A program made the translations under genes and the position numbers. From Thuidium tamariscinum (taxonomy: Eukaryota; Streptophyta; Bryopsida; Hypnales; Thuidiaceae): a stretch of DNA of 64,000 bases. The notes beneath the pieces are model-generated. The model ran no database searches, was not told where the DNA came from, and was given only the letters and a program-made list of their open reading frames with translations. This document shows positions 23,178-34,700 of the stretch, one piece after another (the stretch's first letter is position 1; each line of letters starts with the position of its first letter). The stretch spans positions 2,557,501-2,621,500 of the forward strand of contig OX344749.2 of NCBI GenBank assembly GCA_947034885.2, written 5' to 3'.

Positions 23178-26100
23178 TCACAGAGAATCAAGTGCACTGT
23201 TGATGACGTCTACGGTTTCGTCAAGGAGGGTGTACACAGGATTACCGCCCTTTACTCGATGTTGTCTTGGAATCATTTGAAATTTACAGGCAAGCACAAT
23301 GGTGGCATCGACGTACGCCACTTGAGAGGTTGACAAATACACATAGTTATGGAGGTCTCTGCGTCCCCATTTCTGGTAGTAAGTCCCACAAAGGACAGAG
23401 TCTCCTGCTTTAAATTCACCACCCCAGTTACAAGTGAAACCTTCAGTCATAATTTGCTTTGGAGATTGGCACTGCAGTATGTAGAAAGACACACCTTCGT
23501 CATTGTCGAGAGCTGCTGGGACAGCAAAGTTGTCACCTGCTTGTACTAGGTCAGCCATGCCATCCTCACTGTATTCCCAGTCCCATTCGTCTTCACCATC
23601 GTCAAGGTCTTGTGGAGGAAGAACAAAGTCAGCCGAATGGGGGTGAATCTTCAGAACTCGCCAAGGTTTCACATACAATTGATTTTCACAAGCATTGAAA
23701 TTCTCTTCTAAACAAGGACCGCAAAAGCAAGAGAGTTCTCTAACCAGAAGTTTAGTTGGGTCATTTCTATCAGGTGCAAAGACAGAATGCAGTTGTGATG
23801 AACCCGGAATTCAATCACAGGAATGGGGATTTCTTCGGTCAACGTCCTGAAGACCTATATAGTGGAAGTACCGAAATGACCTACATGTCAAGACCACAAA
23901 TGGATTACAGGAGATCCACATCATACATAGAAAACTGTGAAAGATGTGATGGACTTGTATGAAAAGGCTAGCCACATTAAGAAGAATAAGTTCCTCAAAG
24001 CGTAGCACTTGAGGAAGTTCTGAGGATAATAGTAGTTATTTCATACAAGCCAGATTGGACTGGTAGAGAAGAGAACTTCACTTGATGCGATCTCGAGTGT
24101 TTGGAACTTGTCCAGCCAAACTGGTGTTCAAATAAGTGACACAATCATGAGCATTTTGGAGAGTCCTCTGGGGGTTCAGGAGTTGCTCGGCACGCAATGC
24201 TTTCTTGATCATGGCACCAGCACCATCCCATTCTCCTTTTCCATGTCCCGAACCATAAAAATTCCAGAGCAATTTGCAACCGCCTGTCAGTGATGGGTAT
24301 CTGCAAAAGGAAAACTAGGAATGAGGACGAGGAAAAAAAATGCAAACACAAGTACTACATTGTAGGATTAAAAGAAAGAAAATTAGTAGGAACCAAAACA
24401 AACTGATAAGGACAGAAGGAGATCTTCTACTATATTTCGTACTTCAAAAAAATTATGAAATGCAGTAAGAGGCGGGCAGAGGAATTATAACCTTGCAGAA
24501 AAGTATAGAGCTCGAACCCCTTTGAATTGAGCTGCGCAACCGTCACTGAAGACGTAATGAGTGTGCGGTGTGAACTTACTGGAAGTGAACCACCGCCAGT
24601 GCAACATGAGACAATGTTGCACAAACAAAGTGTCATGTGCCTTGTCATCAGAGATGTAGTAATGTGTTTCTCTAACAAGTTCTGGCAAGTCATCGCTATC
24701 CTCAGATGGTGTTGTAGTATAGAAAGTGACGTGCACTAGAATCGTCATTTGCACGGAATTGTAGTACAAGGACTGGATTTCGTTTTGAACCTGGAATGTA
24801 TAGTTCTCAGCAAAGTCTATGTGGGAAATGATGGTTCCTTGTTGAAGACACTGTCGCAATAATTTAGCTTGATCTGCTTGCCAATGAGCCTCAAAATTAT
24901 GCCATATGAATCGCTGAAGTGTTGGCTTGAAGAAGTCTAAGAACTCAGAAAATGAAGTAGTCCGTGAGATTTCTTTGATACGCTTCTTTGGTCTGCCATC
25001 TTTGTCAGAACCAACAACCTCATATTTAAACTGCTTCCACTTGATGGTAATCCCCGGCATGTCTACTCGTTCTCGTGGACAGAGCTTTAGGAACGAAACA
25101 CCGCAACTACTGCAAGCTCCAAGCAAACATTCCGGGCGGTGGAATTCAGCATCTTCAGGTTTCGGACAAAGCAAGGACTCCCATAATGCAGTAACTCCAG
25201 AGAAGCGGCTCTCTCCAGCTTTGCATTGTCCACCATTGTCAAAACCACAGACAATACACTGACAACCACACTGGAAAATGATGTGAGCACCATTCACTGG
25301 GTCCCTGAATGCATTTAATGCCTCCAACAAAAAAAGGACTTGAACATGATAGCGGCAGCAGCAAACGTTCCGATCCTTACACTTGATGACAAAAAAGGGT
25401 CGAAGCCGGTCAAAAGATCGGTGCATGATAACACACTCTGGATGAGCAGATATGAATCGCTCGTATAGTTGCTTCTGCACAAGAAAACATTCAAGCAGAA
25501 TTCAATAAAAGGTGCACCCCAAAGCACTTGGTTTGCAACATTCATAATCTTGGAAGTACTGAGATTCACAAGTAGACTTTACTGTAATGGCTACATAAGA
25601 CAAGAGAATGCAAGATCTGTCATCATATATCCAAGTCATGTGAACTACTGTGAAGTACCCATAGTATTATGAAGTGCAAGAAGTTTGTCCTGGCTGTCAT
25701 ATGTAGTACTTCAGCAATACTACATGGTAGCACGTCATAGTACTCCCGAGCACTTATGTCACTATTAACGGGAGAGTAGGTACTTCTTACAACTAATAGG
25801 AGGGGTCAAAGCGGATTGGTGGAAGGCATCTCTCTTACGTTGTACACAAAGTACTGGGAACGTTCTTCCATAGTACTGCAAGTATAGCCAAATGAAGTAA
25901 ATAGGGGACCGTGAATACTATAGGAATAGAGGGAGTACTTAGCATAGAACAAAGTTACCAAGAAAAACTCTCTCTATGATAGCTGAGTAAGCACTAGGAG
26001 TACTAACTACTAAGAAGTATGTAAAGGACTACTAAGGAAGAAGTTGTTTTCATTCCAATAGTGGATCAAATACAAGTACTCACAGAATGCAGTACTTGTA

Positions 26101-27551
26101 ATATTGTATGCCACTACGAAGTACAAAGCAGTAGTGAAGAAATAAACAAGTAATAAAGAATGCTAAGCAAGTATAGCATGGACAAGCAACAGGCCACTAT
26201 ATATGTAAGCATACTATGTACTATGAGGATTATAGAATTCTTAATACAACTAAGAAAGAGTAGGAGCACACATAAGCTTATAGACTTCCATGGGATAAGA
26301 AATGGACAGTACTACATTGTCTTGCACATGCAAAGGAAAAGCAAAGGGACCATAGAAGTCTCTTGTATTCTTAAAAAAAATCATGCAAAGACTTCTTGTA
26401 AGACTTGTAAATGATGGTCCAAACAAGAGAAAATTAGTGCATGCAATAATTTGAATAAAGGGTGGAGTCCTAAGAAGTAAGCAATACCACCTGCCAGCAA
26501 AGAATAGAAACGTTCAACTAGTGGAAAAGTCTAGGGTTTAGGATTTCATACAACGTTAGGTACTTGACATTGGAGCCCAAATCGAAGACGGGAAAGAATC
26601 AGAGGCATTCAAAAAACGACTACAATGATATAGGCTCAACGGAACATCATACAGACTCCGAGCACAACTTTCACGTTTTCTGTACAATGACAAATCAAGT
26701 AAGCATGTGATGTAAGCAAGAGGAGAAAACGACGACCTAACCTGTGTCTCCATGAGCAAATGAGCTGGGTGTGTGTCATAGACATTGCGACCTAGACGCT
26801 TTCGTTTGATGTCCTTTCGATTAGGGCTGACCCTAGTCTCTTGCGTCCACCAAGCCGTCACAACAGCCTTGACAGCATCAGAAATTCCTCCATCCCTTTT
26901 TTTTCGACTAGGCACATTAAATCTTGCACCCTCTGTGGTGGAGGCACTCCGCAAACGTTCCATAGCTGATACAACATTTTCTTTCCTCAGACCCAGAATT
27001 TGGTGAAATCTATTGAAGTCCGCATCAATCTCTCCAACAACAGCTTCCAAGATACTATGTTTTCTAGCTAATTTACCCGAGGTATGCGGAATTTTGATTC
27101 GTTGTAATTCGGCACGAAGGTTGAGCAGAATTTGTTGCTCAGCTCTAACATCTTGGGGACTTGGATAATATTCGGGGAGCAGCGGCCGAACATGCACATT
27201 ATCGAAAACCCTCTGTAACACAGCCGCTCGAAGGTCTGCTGTGTCCAAGCGTAGCAATTGCTCAATCAAATCCCTAGAGATGCGGTCAGCATGCTGAATC
27301 ATTGTACTACGGTATACAGCCTGATCAGGAATTGCATCATTCCCTTCCGTGGATTGTGTATCCTCTGATGCTCCCTCTTCACTGGACAACGTCAAGGAAT
27401 TCCGCCTTGCTCGGCTGCTTCGCTGACGTAGGGTAACTCTTCAACGCTGCGCCTCTAACTGGGCATGACTCTCTACTGCTCTTGTGCGTGGCCCTGGACG
27501 AACTTCTTCCGTGCGTCGATCACGACGTCGCTGATGCCCCGCATTGTCCAT
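23178..27551 (-). pseudogene. DDE-type transposase-like protein (SDGxAAQFK...GHGKGExDGAGA family), two in-frame stops
   Basis: I read four exons on the minus strand: 27551-26742, 25474-24492, 24300-24082 and 23880-23178. Phases agree, giving 905 codons. The N-terminal part is Arg-rich and acidic. Then come YDTHPAHLLMETQ joined to KQLYERF, a cysteine-rich stretch (CCCRYHVQ, CGCQCIVCG, CSSCG), SHIDFAENY (D490), YVFSDGCAAQFKG (D581) and FYGSGHGKGEWDGAGA (E621, D623), followed by RYFHY, VDRRNPH and RELSCFCGPC. Proteins with this motif order occur widely in animals and some algae and look like DDE-superfamily transposases; the catalytic roles are inferred. TGA at 27441-27443 (codon 37) and TGA at 23811-23813 (codon 694) interrupt it. 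Translation from the ATG at codon 84 would avoid the first but not the second. Intron 1 (1267 bp) holds the GTAGTAC-rich tract. The family link is good; the exon borders are fair. Confidence 0.75.
25560..26110. repeat. AGTACT/GTAGTAC-rich intron tract
   Basis: Intron 1 of the transposase-like gene is crowded with AGTACT, GTAGTAC and AGTACTT words without a fixed period. This is the densest of the three such tracts in the window. Confidence 0.5.
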
Positions 27552-27674
27552 CAATCATTACTTTGCGTCCAAGTACCTGTACTGCATGTAGCCGTGAATA
27601 CAACTACAAAGGCTTCCAAGTGATTAGTCGCCAGAGAAAACGACACACTGGTACTGTTCGTTGTTTGCAAATCA

Positions 27675-27683
27675 AAACCCTAA
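27675..27683 (-). promoter_or_regulatory. Telo-box-like motif upstream of the transposase-like gene
   Basis: AAACCCTAA on the plus strand, so TTAGGGTTT in the direction of the gene, about 125 bp before its inferred ATG at 27551. It resembles plant telo-boxes near transcription starts. A single 9-bp match is weak evidence. Confidence 0.3.
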
Positions 27684-27861
27684 GCCATGACAAGGTCTGA
27701 ACGGTTCCGAAAGTGGCGAGGCCGCCGTCGATCCTCCTTGAATTTGCATTGATTTCCTTTGATTTGCATGGAGAGGCGTCAGGCACTGAATATGTTAGTT
27801 CAGCTGCAAACGTTCAAGATCGAATAATTTCAGTGACATGTGGATACAACTTCACTTAATG

Positions 27862-28464
27862 GGGTCGCTTCAACAGAACTATGGAGTACTCGCTGGTGTC
27901 TTGCAGTACTATTTCAAGACAGGGTCTCAGTTTTTCACAGAAAATAGTCATCTCCACAATTTAATTTCTAAAAAATCAAGGGAAGCAAAAATAAAAAAAT
28001 AAAAAAATAGTCCATTTTAGAAAACTTTGTGTACAATACTTTTAGGGAAAAAAAAGAGTCATAGAGCATTTTTTCTGTTCAAAATTGCGCGCGCAAGGGA
28101 CCTGTCTTTATGCACATCTATAGGCTATGGAATTTCAAGTTTTTCAAAATCCTTCGGTGGAAACATGGAAATGTAGTATGGGAATACCTCACAAAAATTT
28201 CAGCTCAAAATCATGAAATTTGGATACTCCCCAGTACTAAAAACCTCTAAACCGCAAAGTGTGACAAATTAGCTAAATTCAAAATTAATTACAATTCATT
28301 TTTTCTTAATTTCAGAAAAATGAGGTCTCTCATTGCCACAAAGTTTGTGATCTTCAAAAAAAATTTCAATTCAATTCATTTCAACCTCCACAAGTTATGG
28401 CCAAAGACAACTCCATCATTCAAAGTGTGACGCCAAATAGTACAAGTCTTTCTTGCATTCACCC
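27862..28464. mobile_element. Probable third MITE of the GGGTC...GCAAGAAA family
   Basis: This 603-bp AT-rich segment ends, read inward from the right, with GGGTGAATGCAAGAAAGACT and begins GGGTCGCTTCAACAGAACT. The right 200 bp align well with the right end of the copy at 10074-10804 (GTACTATTT, GCGTCACAC, ATAACTT and ACAAACTTTG in the same order). The left end is more diverged and no target duplication was found (AATG against GATC), so the left border is uncertain. It abuts a coding-like remnant at 28465. Confidence 0.55.
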
Positions 28465-30500
28465 GATCACTACCCTCATCAAATAAGACCCAGTCTGAGT
28501 TACCTGAATCCGAATTCCCCTGTCAGTTACCAAAATCAACCTCCCAGTCTGGATCAAGTGCGTCTTCATTGCTCTTGCTTCCTCCATCTTCGAGATAAGA
28601 AGGCAGTTCCAAAGTAAGCGTTGAATTTTGAGTAGACACAAGAATGTTGCTACCTAGAGCGGCCACCGCGTCCTCTTTGCCAATAAGATGGCACTTGTCT
28701 TTCTAGACTACCTGAGTTCCAAGAACTCCACCAAAATCAATTTTATACATAATAACTTCAGTAACGACATGTTAGAATTTGCGCATCACTTCTCCAAACA
28801 ATAAGTTAGCCTCCTCGCAGAAGGGCTCAGTCCAAGTATTAGGCGAGGTACCCATACGTGGGTTATAAGCACCAAATTCTCTGTAAAGGCTACTACCAAT
28901 GGACTGCCCTCTATGACTCTTCGGTGCAAACAACCGCCATCCTCGCTGCAAGAATTATACCAACCGAGGTTGTCCCGACCATGCATCTTGCCATGTAATT
29001 CTCCATCATCTGTCGAAGCCCGCTTGCCTTCACGAATCACTCGAAGGTGCTCCACACTATCACATCCTGAGCCTAGTGTCTCCTTGTAGTCCTCTACTTC
29101 TGTACCCGAGATTGAATTATACTGTTCTCCAACTGGTTTGCCTGCTACCAATCTCTCTAGTGCATGTCTTTTGTCCTACATCCGAAACAGCAAATTAATT
29201 GATATGTTGCCTCTCAAACATCGCGGCAAATGCTCTGTATCCACCTGAATCTCCGGCCCAAATCAAGCTGGTGGTGTCCCAATGTCACGCAAAACTACAT
29301 CCAATATTTTTTTCCCCTACCTGTCTTTCCTTTCTTCCCACCACATCCTTTCTCCACCCCCTCATCACCTTCTGAATTTCCCAATGTAATTGCACAAGCC
29401 TTTATAGTCTTGTCTATTCCTCTCCCGCGACCTACATGCCCCCCCGATTGCCACCCTTGCTCCGTCTACAGGGCGGAGGATCCGTGGCTCTCCCGTCCAT
29501 GCAATCCACCGGATGTATTGCTGTGACCCTCATTTGCAACGAACAACTTGTCTTCAGATTGTTTACGAGCGAATTCCCTTCTCCGGATCCATCGAGGTCG
29601 GTGAATTGTATGACCAGTGGATTTCTCGTTGTTAGTTGCATTTGAGTTCTTTCGGCTTGTTTTGGTGATGGGGGCAACATCGTCGACGGGAAGAGCTTTA
29701 ACCTCCTTTGATTGGTAGGTGGGCACACCACCGGGCTAGTTGATGCAATCGCCATTGGGGACAAAAGTGACGAATCCTACTCCCCCACTCCCAAACCCTC
29801 ATTTGCAGCCGATTTGATTTTGAGTTGCTCTCGCTCCCGTCGCTTGACCCACCTCTTGCACCCCGGGCTCCGCAGTAGCAACCTTTCCTATGCCACAATT
29901 CGAGCAGCCTCCTTTGTTGACTGGGACATGGTGTTTGTCTTCATCGTGCCAGATTTCTCTCACCACAAGGAAAAGCAAGTCAGGAAAATCTCGTTTGTGC
30001 TTCCACCCTAAAATAAAAGCTACGTTGCTGTAAAATAGAATGTGCCAATGCGTCGCCTTCAACACATCGGAGAGCTATCTAATCTTAGAGCTCTGAGGGA
30101 GTGACAGGAGGTGACGATTGTCCAAGCAATGTAGGACTCGTCTCCTTTGAATTTCGTCTGCTGCAATCTCTATAAGCCAACTATGAATGACACGAGCTTG
30201 TTCCAATCAAGATTGCGGAAAATCAATGGGCAAGTTGTTGCATAAATTTGCCATCCCTCGCACTGCTCTTTCAAACAAAGGTACCAACAATTGTGCAAGA
30301 GCAAGGATTACAAGTAGTAGGCGTGAATAAGAATTGCAGGAAACAAAATACTTGTTCACCCCACTATCTAATTTCATAACGAAGGCTCAATCACAGCTTG
30401 GTGCTCGATGGAGACCTCGCCGCCTTTGCCACCAATTCCTCCAAATTGTCGCCATCGCGAGGATGAAGAAATTGCTCCTCCAGAAATTCCACTCTGAACT
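28465..30500 (-). pseudogene. Unidentified decayed coding sequence
   Basis: Several minus-strand stretches look coding in composition but are interrupted. Near 30490-30390 there is VEFLEEQFLHPRDGDNLEE. Near 30300-30150 there is LLVPLFERAVRGMANLCNN, then a stop. Near 30060 there is FILGWKHKRDFPDLL, with CSNCG downstream. At 29160-28790 an open frame contains GKMHGRDNLGWYNSC. At 28640-28465 an acidic stretch (ALDPDWEVDFGN, stop, then NSDWVLFDEGSD) runs into the MITE border. I do not recognise the family. A transposon-encoded protein or a decayed host gene are both possible, and these may be several unrelated pieces. Confidence 0.3.
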
Positions 30501-31742
30501 AGGATGTGTCCTTTGAAGAATCCAAAGCTCACTCACAATGATTGCCTAGAAGACGTTGCAATCCCAACCCTAAACACTTGTCCTATATTGTTTATAAATC
30601 CTTCGTTGCGTGCAAGGAAGATTAGAGTACACGAGGAGTAGTGGCAGGAAAAACCATGTCCCAGAGGACAGACCTTAGGACTACAACGGTCTTTCTGCGG
30701 GTCGCCCGCCATCGACCCGAGCTGCACATCCTACCTGGCAATGTCCTTTTTGGCCCTATCGTGGGACCTCGACTTCCTGACATAGCCTTATAAATTGGAC
30801 GACACGTCAGCTGGTGGATCTACGAATGTAGTTTTGTTCAGCATTCAAAGCCTTACAAATGTGTAGTTTACTTTTTCTCCAAATTCTTTGACGATTTTTC
30901 ATTTAGTTGCCCACAAGATTGTCTGAGGACATAATATGTCCTCAGGGTCATTCTGGGGTTACACATCCATATAAGTAGAAGAGGAGGTCTGTGGAGAAAT
31001 GTGAGGGTCAAGAGTGTTTTTTTTGTAATTTTGATGAAGAGTGGAGTGATGTGCAGTGTAGCAATAATTTTCATGACATTTTTCAAACTTCAGTAGAGCA
31101 CCAGGGGCCAAAATCCAACATGAACAGAGGACTTCAACATAGTCCAGGTTAAAGATCATGCAGCAGCCGACATTGGAAATTTGCAACTGATCTCAATACG
31201 AAATGTTTCAATGTAGTAACCAGAAGTGCAGTTTCAGCGAGGAATCTTTACTTATAATTTACAGTGAAACAAGGCAGCTTCTGAAACACTGCTGAAGCAG
31301 AAAAAACGCACGACCACTTTATTGGACAATCCTAAGCCTGGAAACAATTAGCAGATCAAAAAACTACTAGGATCATTTGTTTCTCGATTTCTAAAACTCT
31401 TCTCTACAATGCTCACTCGTGACTCGCTGACTTCGGCAGTTCTTCCCAACTACATCCTGGATTGCCAACCATTCTCCCAAGGACTCTTCGAAAACCCTTC
31501 TTGGGTTAGTGGTGCGGAGTACAAAGGACTGTCGAAGCAGAGCGGTGAGGAGGTATTAAGTAGCTGAAAAAGTAGGTGCGTGCAAAGAAGAAGTAGAAGC
31601 CAAGATCTAAGTTGGAGCGAACTGAACAGAGAGTGCCTAGTAAAATTTGCAGGGGTAGGTTCAGGCTAAAAATAAGTAAAACCAAGCTGTTAGAGCTAAT
31701 GGCATCCCCCATATATCGCTTCCACTCTGAATGAAGTTTTAG
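30501..31742. other. 3' flank of the nucleoporin gene and intergenic DNA
   Basis: No gene is supported. The part nearest 31742 is probably the 3' untranslated region of the minus-strand nucleoporin gene. Short open frames here lack recognisable motifs. Confidence 0.35.
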
Positions 31743-34700
31743 TTACTTCCTTTTGACGCTCCCTGCTCTTTTGGCTTTAATAAACTTGCGATTAGGTTTT
31801 GCACTTGCGTCTTGTCCGGTAGCCCCAACCGCAAAACCACCGCCACCAAAGTTGAGAGGTTGTCCAGGTTGAGGCGATGCAGCGAAAGGATTAGCAACAG
31901 GGGTTGACTGCTGAGCAGATGCAGCAAAAGGATTAGCAACAGCAGTAGGCTGCTGAGGCGATGCCGCAAACAGATTTGCCGCAGGAGGTGCTGCAGCTCC
32001 AAATCCCCCGAAGACTCCAGGTGAAGGTGTAGCCACTGGTGTAGCAGGATTACCGAACTGAAAGGTCCCTGACCCGGGAGTTTGAGGAGCGCCAAACAGG
32101 GTAGTTTGCTGTTGGGGAGGCGGTGAAGAGGACATCATTTGGCCATCATCAGCCATAGTGTCCTCCATATCATTTCCCATTCCACCATTAGGAGACGATC
32201 CAAAAGCAGGTGCAGAGCTTCCCATACCAAACATAGGCGGAGAGGCAGGCTTTGCACCGAAATTGAAGGGGCTAGCAGCAGTCGAGGCACTGGAAGCACC
32301 AAAGGCAAAAGCACCAGTTGAGGTAGTGGGTGACGCTGCACTAGATCCTCCAAAAGCGAAGGGAGAGGTTCCAGGGGCTGCACCAAATGCAAAGGTAGTC
32401 GGAGACGAAACAGAACCTGGGTTGGTAGGGGCTCCAAAGCTAGAAAATAGAGCAGATTGGGAAGATTGAGTAGAGGACCCAAACGCCGGGGTGCTGGAAG
32501 CTCCAAACGCTGGCGTGCTGGAAGCTCCAAATGCTGGGGTACTGGAAGCTCCAAATGCTGGCGTGCTGGAAGCTCCGAATGCAGGAGTGCTGGAAGCTCC
32601 GAAGGCTGGGGTGCTAGAAGCTCCGAAAGCAGGGGTGCTAGAGGCTCCAAATGATGGAGTGCTAGAAACTCCAAAAGCAGGGGTGCTCGAGGCTCCAAAT
32701 GCTGGTGAAGCTCCACCAAATGATGTTGCTGCATTACTTGACCCGAATGTTGAGTTGCCAAAAATAGGAGAAGACGACCCAAATGCATTTGTAGTACCGA
32801 GTGAGGATGTGGCTGGCGATGGTGACGACGTCAATGACTTTTCAGGGGTAGAATCTGAGGCAGGTTTCAATCCAAACAGGGATGTATTGTTGGACGACGG
32901 TGCTGATGAGCTTGCGCCTTGACCGAATCCAGTAGTGGTGAAAGTAGAAGCGCCTACTGGTGCAGAGGCAGAGGTAGTTGCAGCAGCAGACAATCCAAAG
33001 CTCACAGTGGCTGGGACCGCTGTATTGAAAGATAGACCAGTGTCAGCCATAGAGGAAACCTCGTACATCACAGTAGCCAAAACATGACTGGCATAGCATG
33101 AACCAACCAACCAAACTTGATATCAAACTAGAAATCCCGAAAAATGAATAACACTTAAATACCTGCAGCATCACCACTCTTTGTTGGTTCTTGACCAAAC
33201 ATTCGCTTCTGAGGCCTGTTCGCATCATCGGATGGTGACGCAGTCAATGACACCGGAGCTGCTGGAGAAGGGCTGCCGGATGTCCCAAACGCAAATGGAG
33301 CCTTGGTCATTCCAAATGCAGAAGAGGACCCCAATGTTGGAGAAGGAGATGCTGTTGTGGCAGTTGAAGGTGTCATGGTGCTACTCCCAAACAAACTAGA
33401 ACCAGCAACAGAAGGCGCAGTTGTCACTGTAGCAGGTTCCGAAGGTGGCGGTTTGCCGAAGTTGAAAAAACTTGCTTCGTTCGTTGATACTGAGGCCGTC
33501 GACTGCGCTAACGAGCTCCCTACAGTAGAACCGGTAGGTTGACTGTTGGAATTGAATATACCTGCAAAAGCTGCACGAGTACATCAGATTGTGCTGACGA
33601 TCTGACTTACCAAGCAATTACAGAAAGAAAATATAACCAGGTAGTATTCGAAAAATCATTCAAACGCGGAAAATTCAAGTACACAGTAAAAATAGAAAAC
33701 AACTTTTCGAGGCACACCATACCAGGCTTTGCCCCTGCACCAGGGGCACCAAAATTGGATAACGAGAACGTGGAAGCTGTGAATGCGTATGTGGTAGCAG
33801 GCAGAGTGGAGATTTCAGAACCAAAAGAACCCGGTGTAGAAGACGCTTCTCCCTTCGAAGCCTCAGCTGGCTTTGTTGAAGTATGTTTAGATGTCCCATG
33901 TCCAGACACATCACTGCAGAGACAATACGAAATAAAATATATAATCCGTATTTTCGACCACAAGTCTACGATAGACATGATAGCAGATACTTACATACTT
34001 GGCGCTAACGGATCTAATCAGAACAAGATGAAGCGATTCCCAGCACCCAGGAACGTACCTTGATGCAAAGTCTGATTTGCTATCAAGCAGATGGGTGGAC
34101 TTCATCTCTGCCGTGTGTGCTTTATCAAACCCTCCATCAGCGAGCGGGACAACGGGCAATTGAAACATGTTATCGACTGAGGGACCTGTGTTAAACTTGT
34201 AAGCAGGAAGGCCATTCGGCTTGGCAGTAAGATCCGTGTTGGATGGGGATGGAAACGGCTTCGGTGTCGGTGGGGGCTCCTGAGACGTACCAAAAGGACT
34301 AGAGGACTGAAAAGTAAACCCCCCTAAAGAGGCACTTGACTTTCCATCAATGGCCTCTGACACAGTTCTGTGAGACTCCACTGGAATCGGAGCACCAAAC
34401 ATAGGTGCTGTGATGTTCGCCGGTCTGGACGGATTATTATCAAATAACCCAGCTCCAGAAGTAGAACTTTTCCCCGGAAGGAATGAAGATGTGATCGGAA
34501 CACTTGTGGTAAGCAAGTTAGCATTAGCCCCTCGAATCTCCTCGTCCGAATCCTGTAGCCAAAATCAGAAAAACAAGGCCCGCATCACCATTAAAAATAA
34601 TACAGGGAAGCAAGAAATAGACCTCAGTTAAACGCCTTCACTGTGCAAAGCAAACTCTGACACATTTGAATACAAAATCATCATGACTTGACGTAAACTA

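Noticed and set aside
24927-25262. Plus-strand frame of 111 codons
   Set aside because: Antisense to exon 2 of the transposase-like gene, where the minus frame shows the family motifs.
32135-32922. Long leucine/proline-rich or alanine-rich frames on both strands over the nucleoporin repeat
   Set aside because: The 27-bp period keeps all frames open. The true frame gives the FG repeats and joins the conserved exons.
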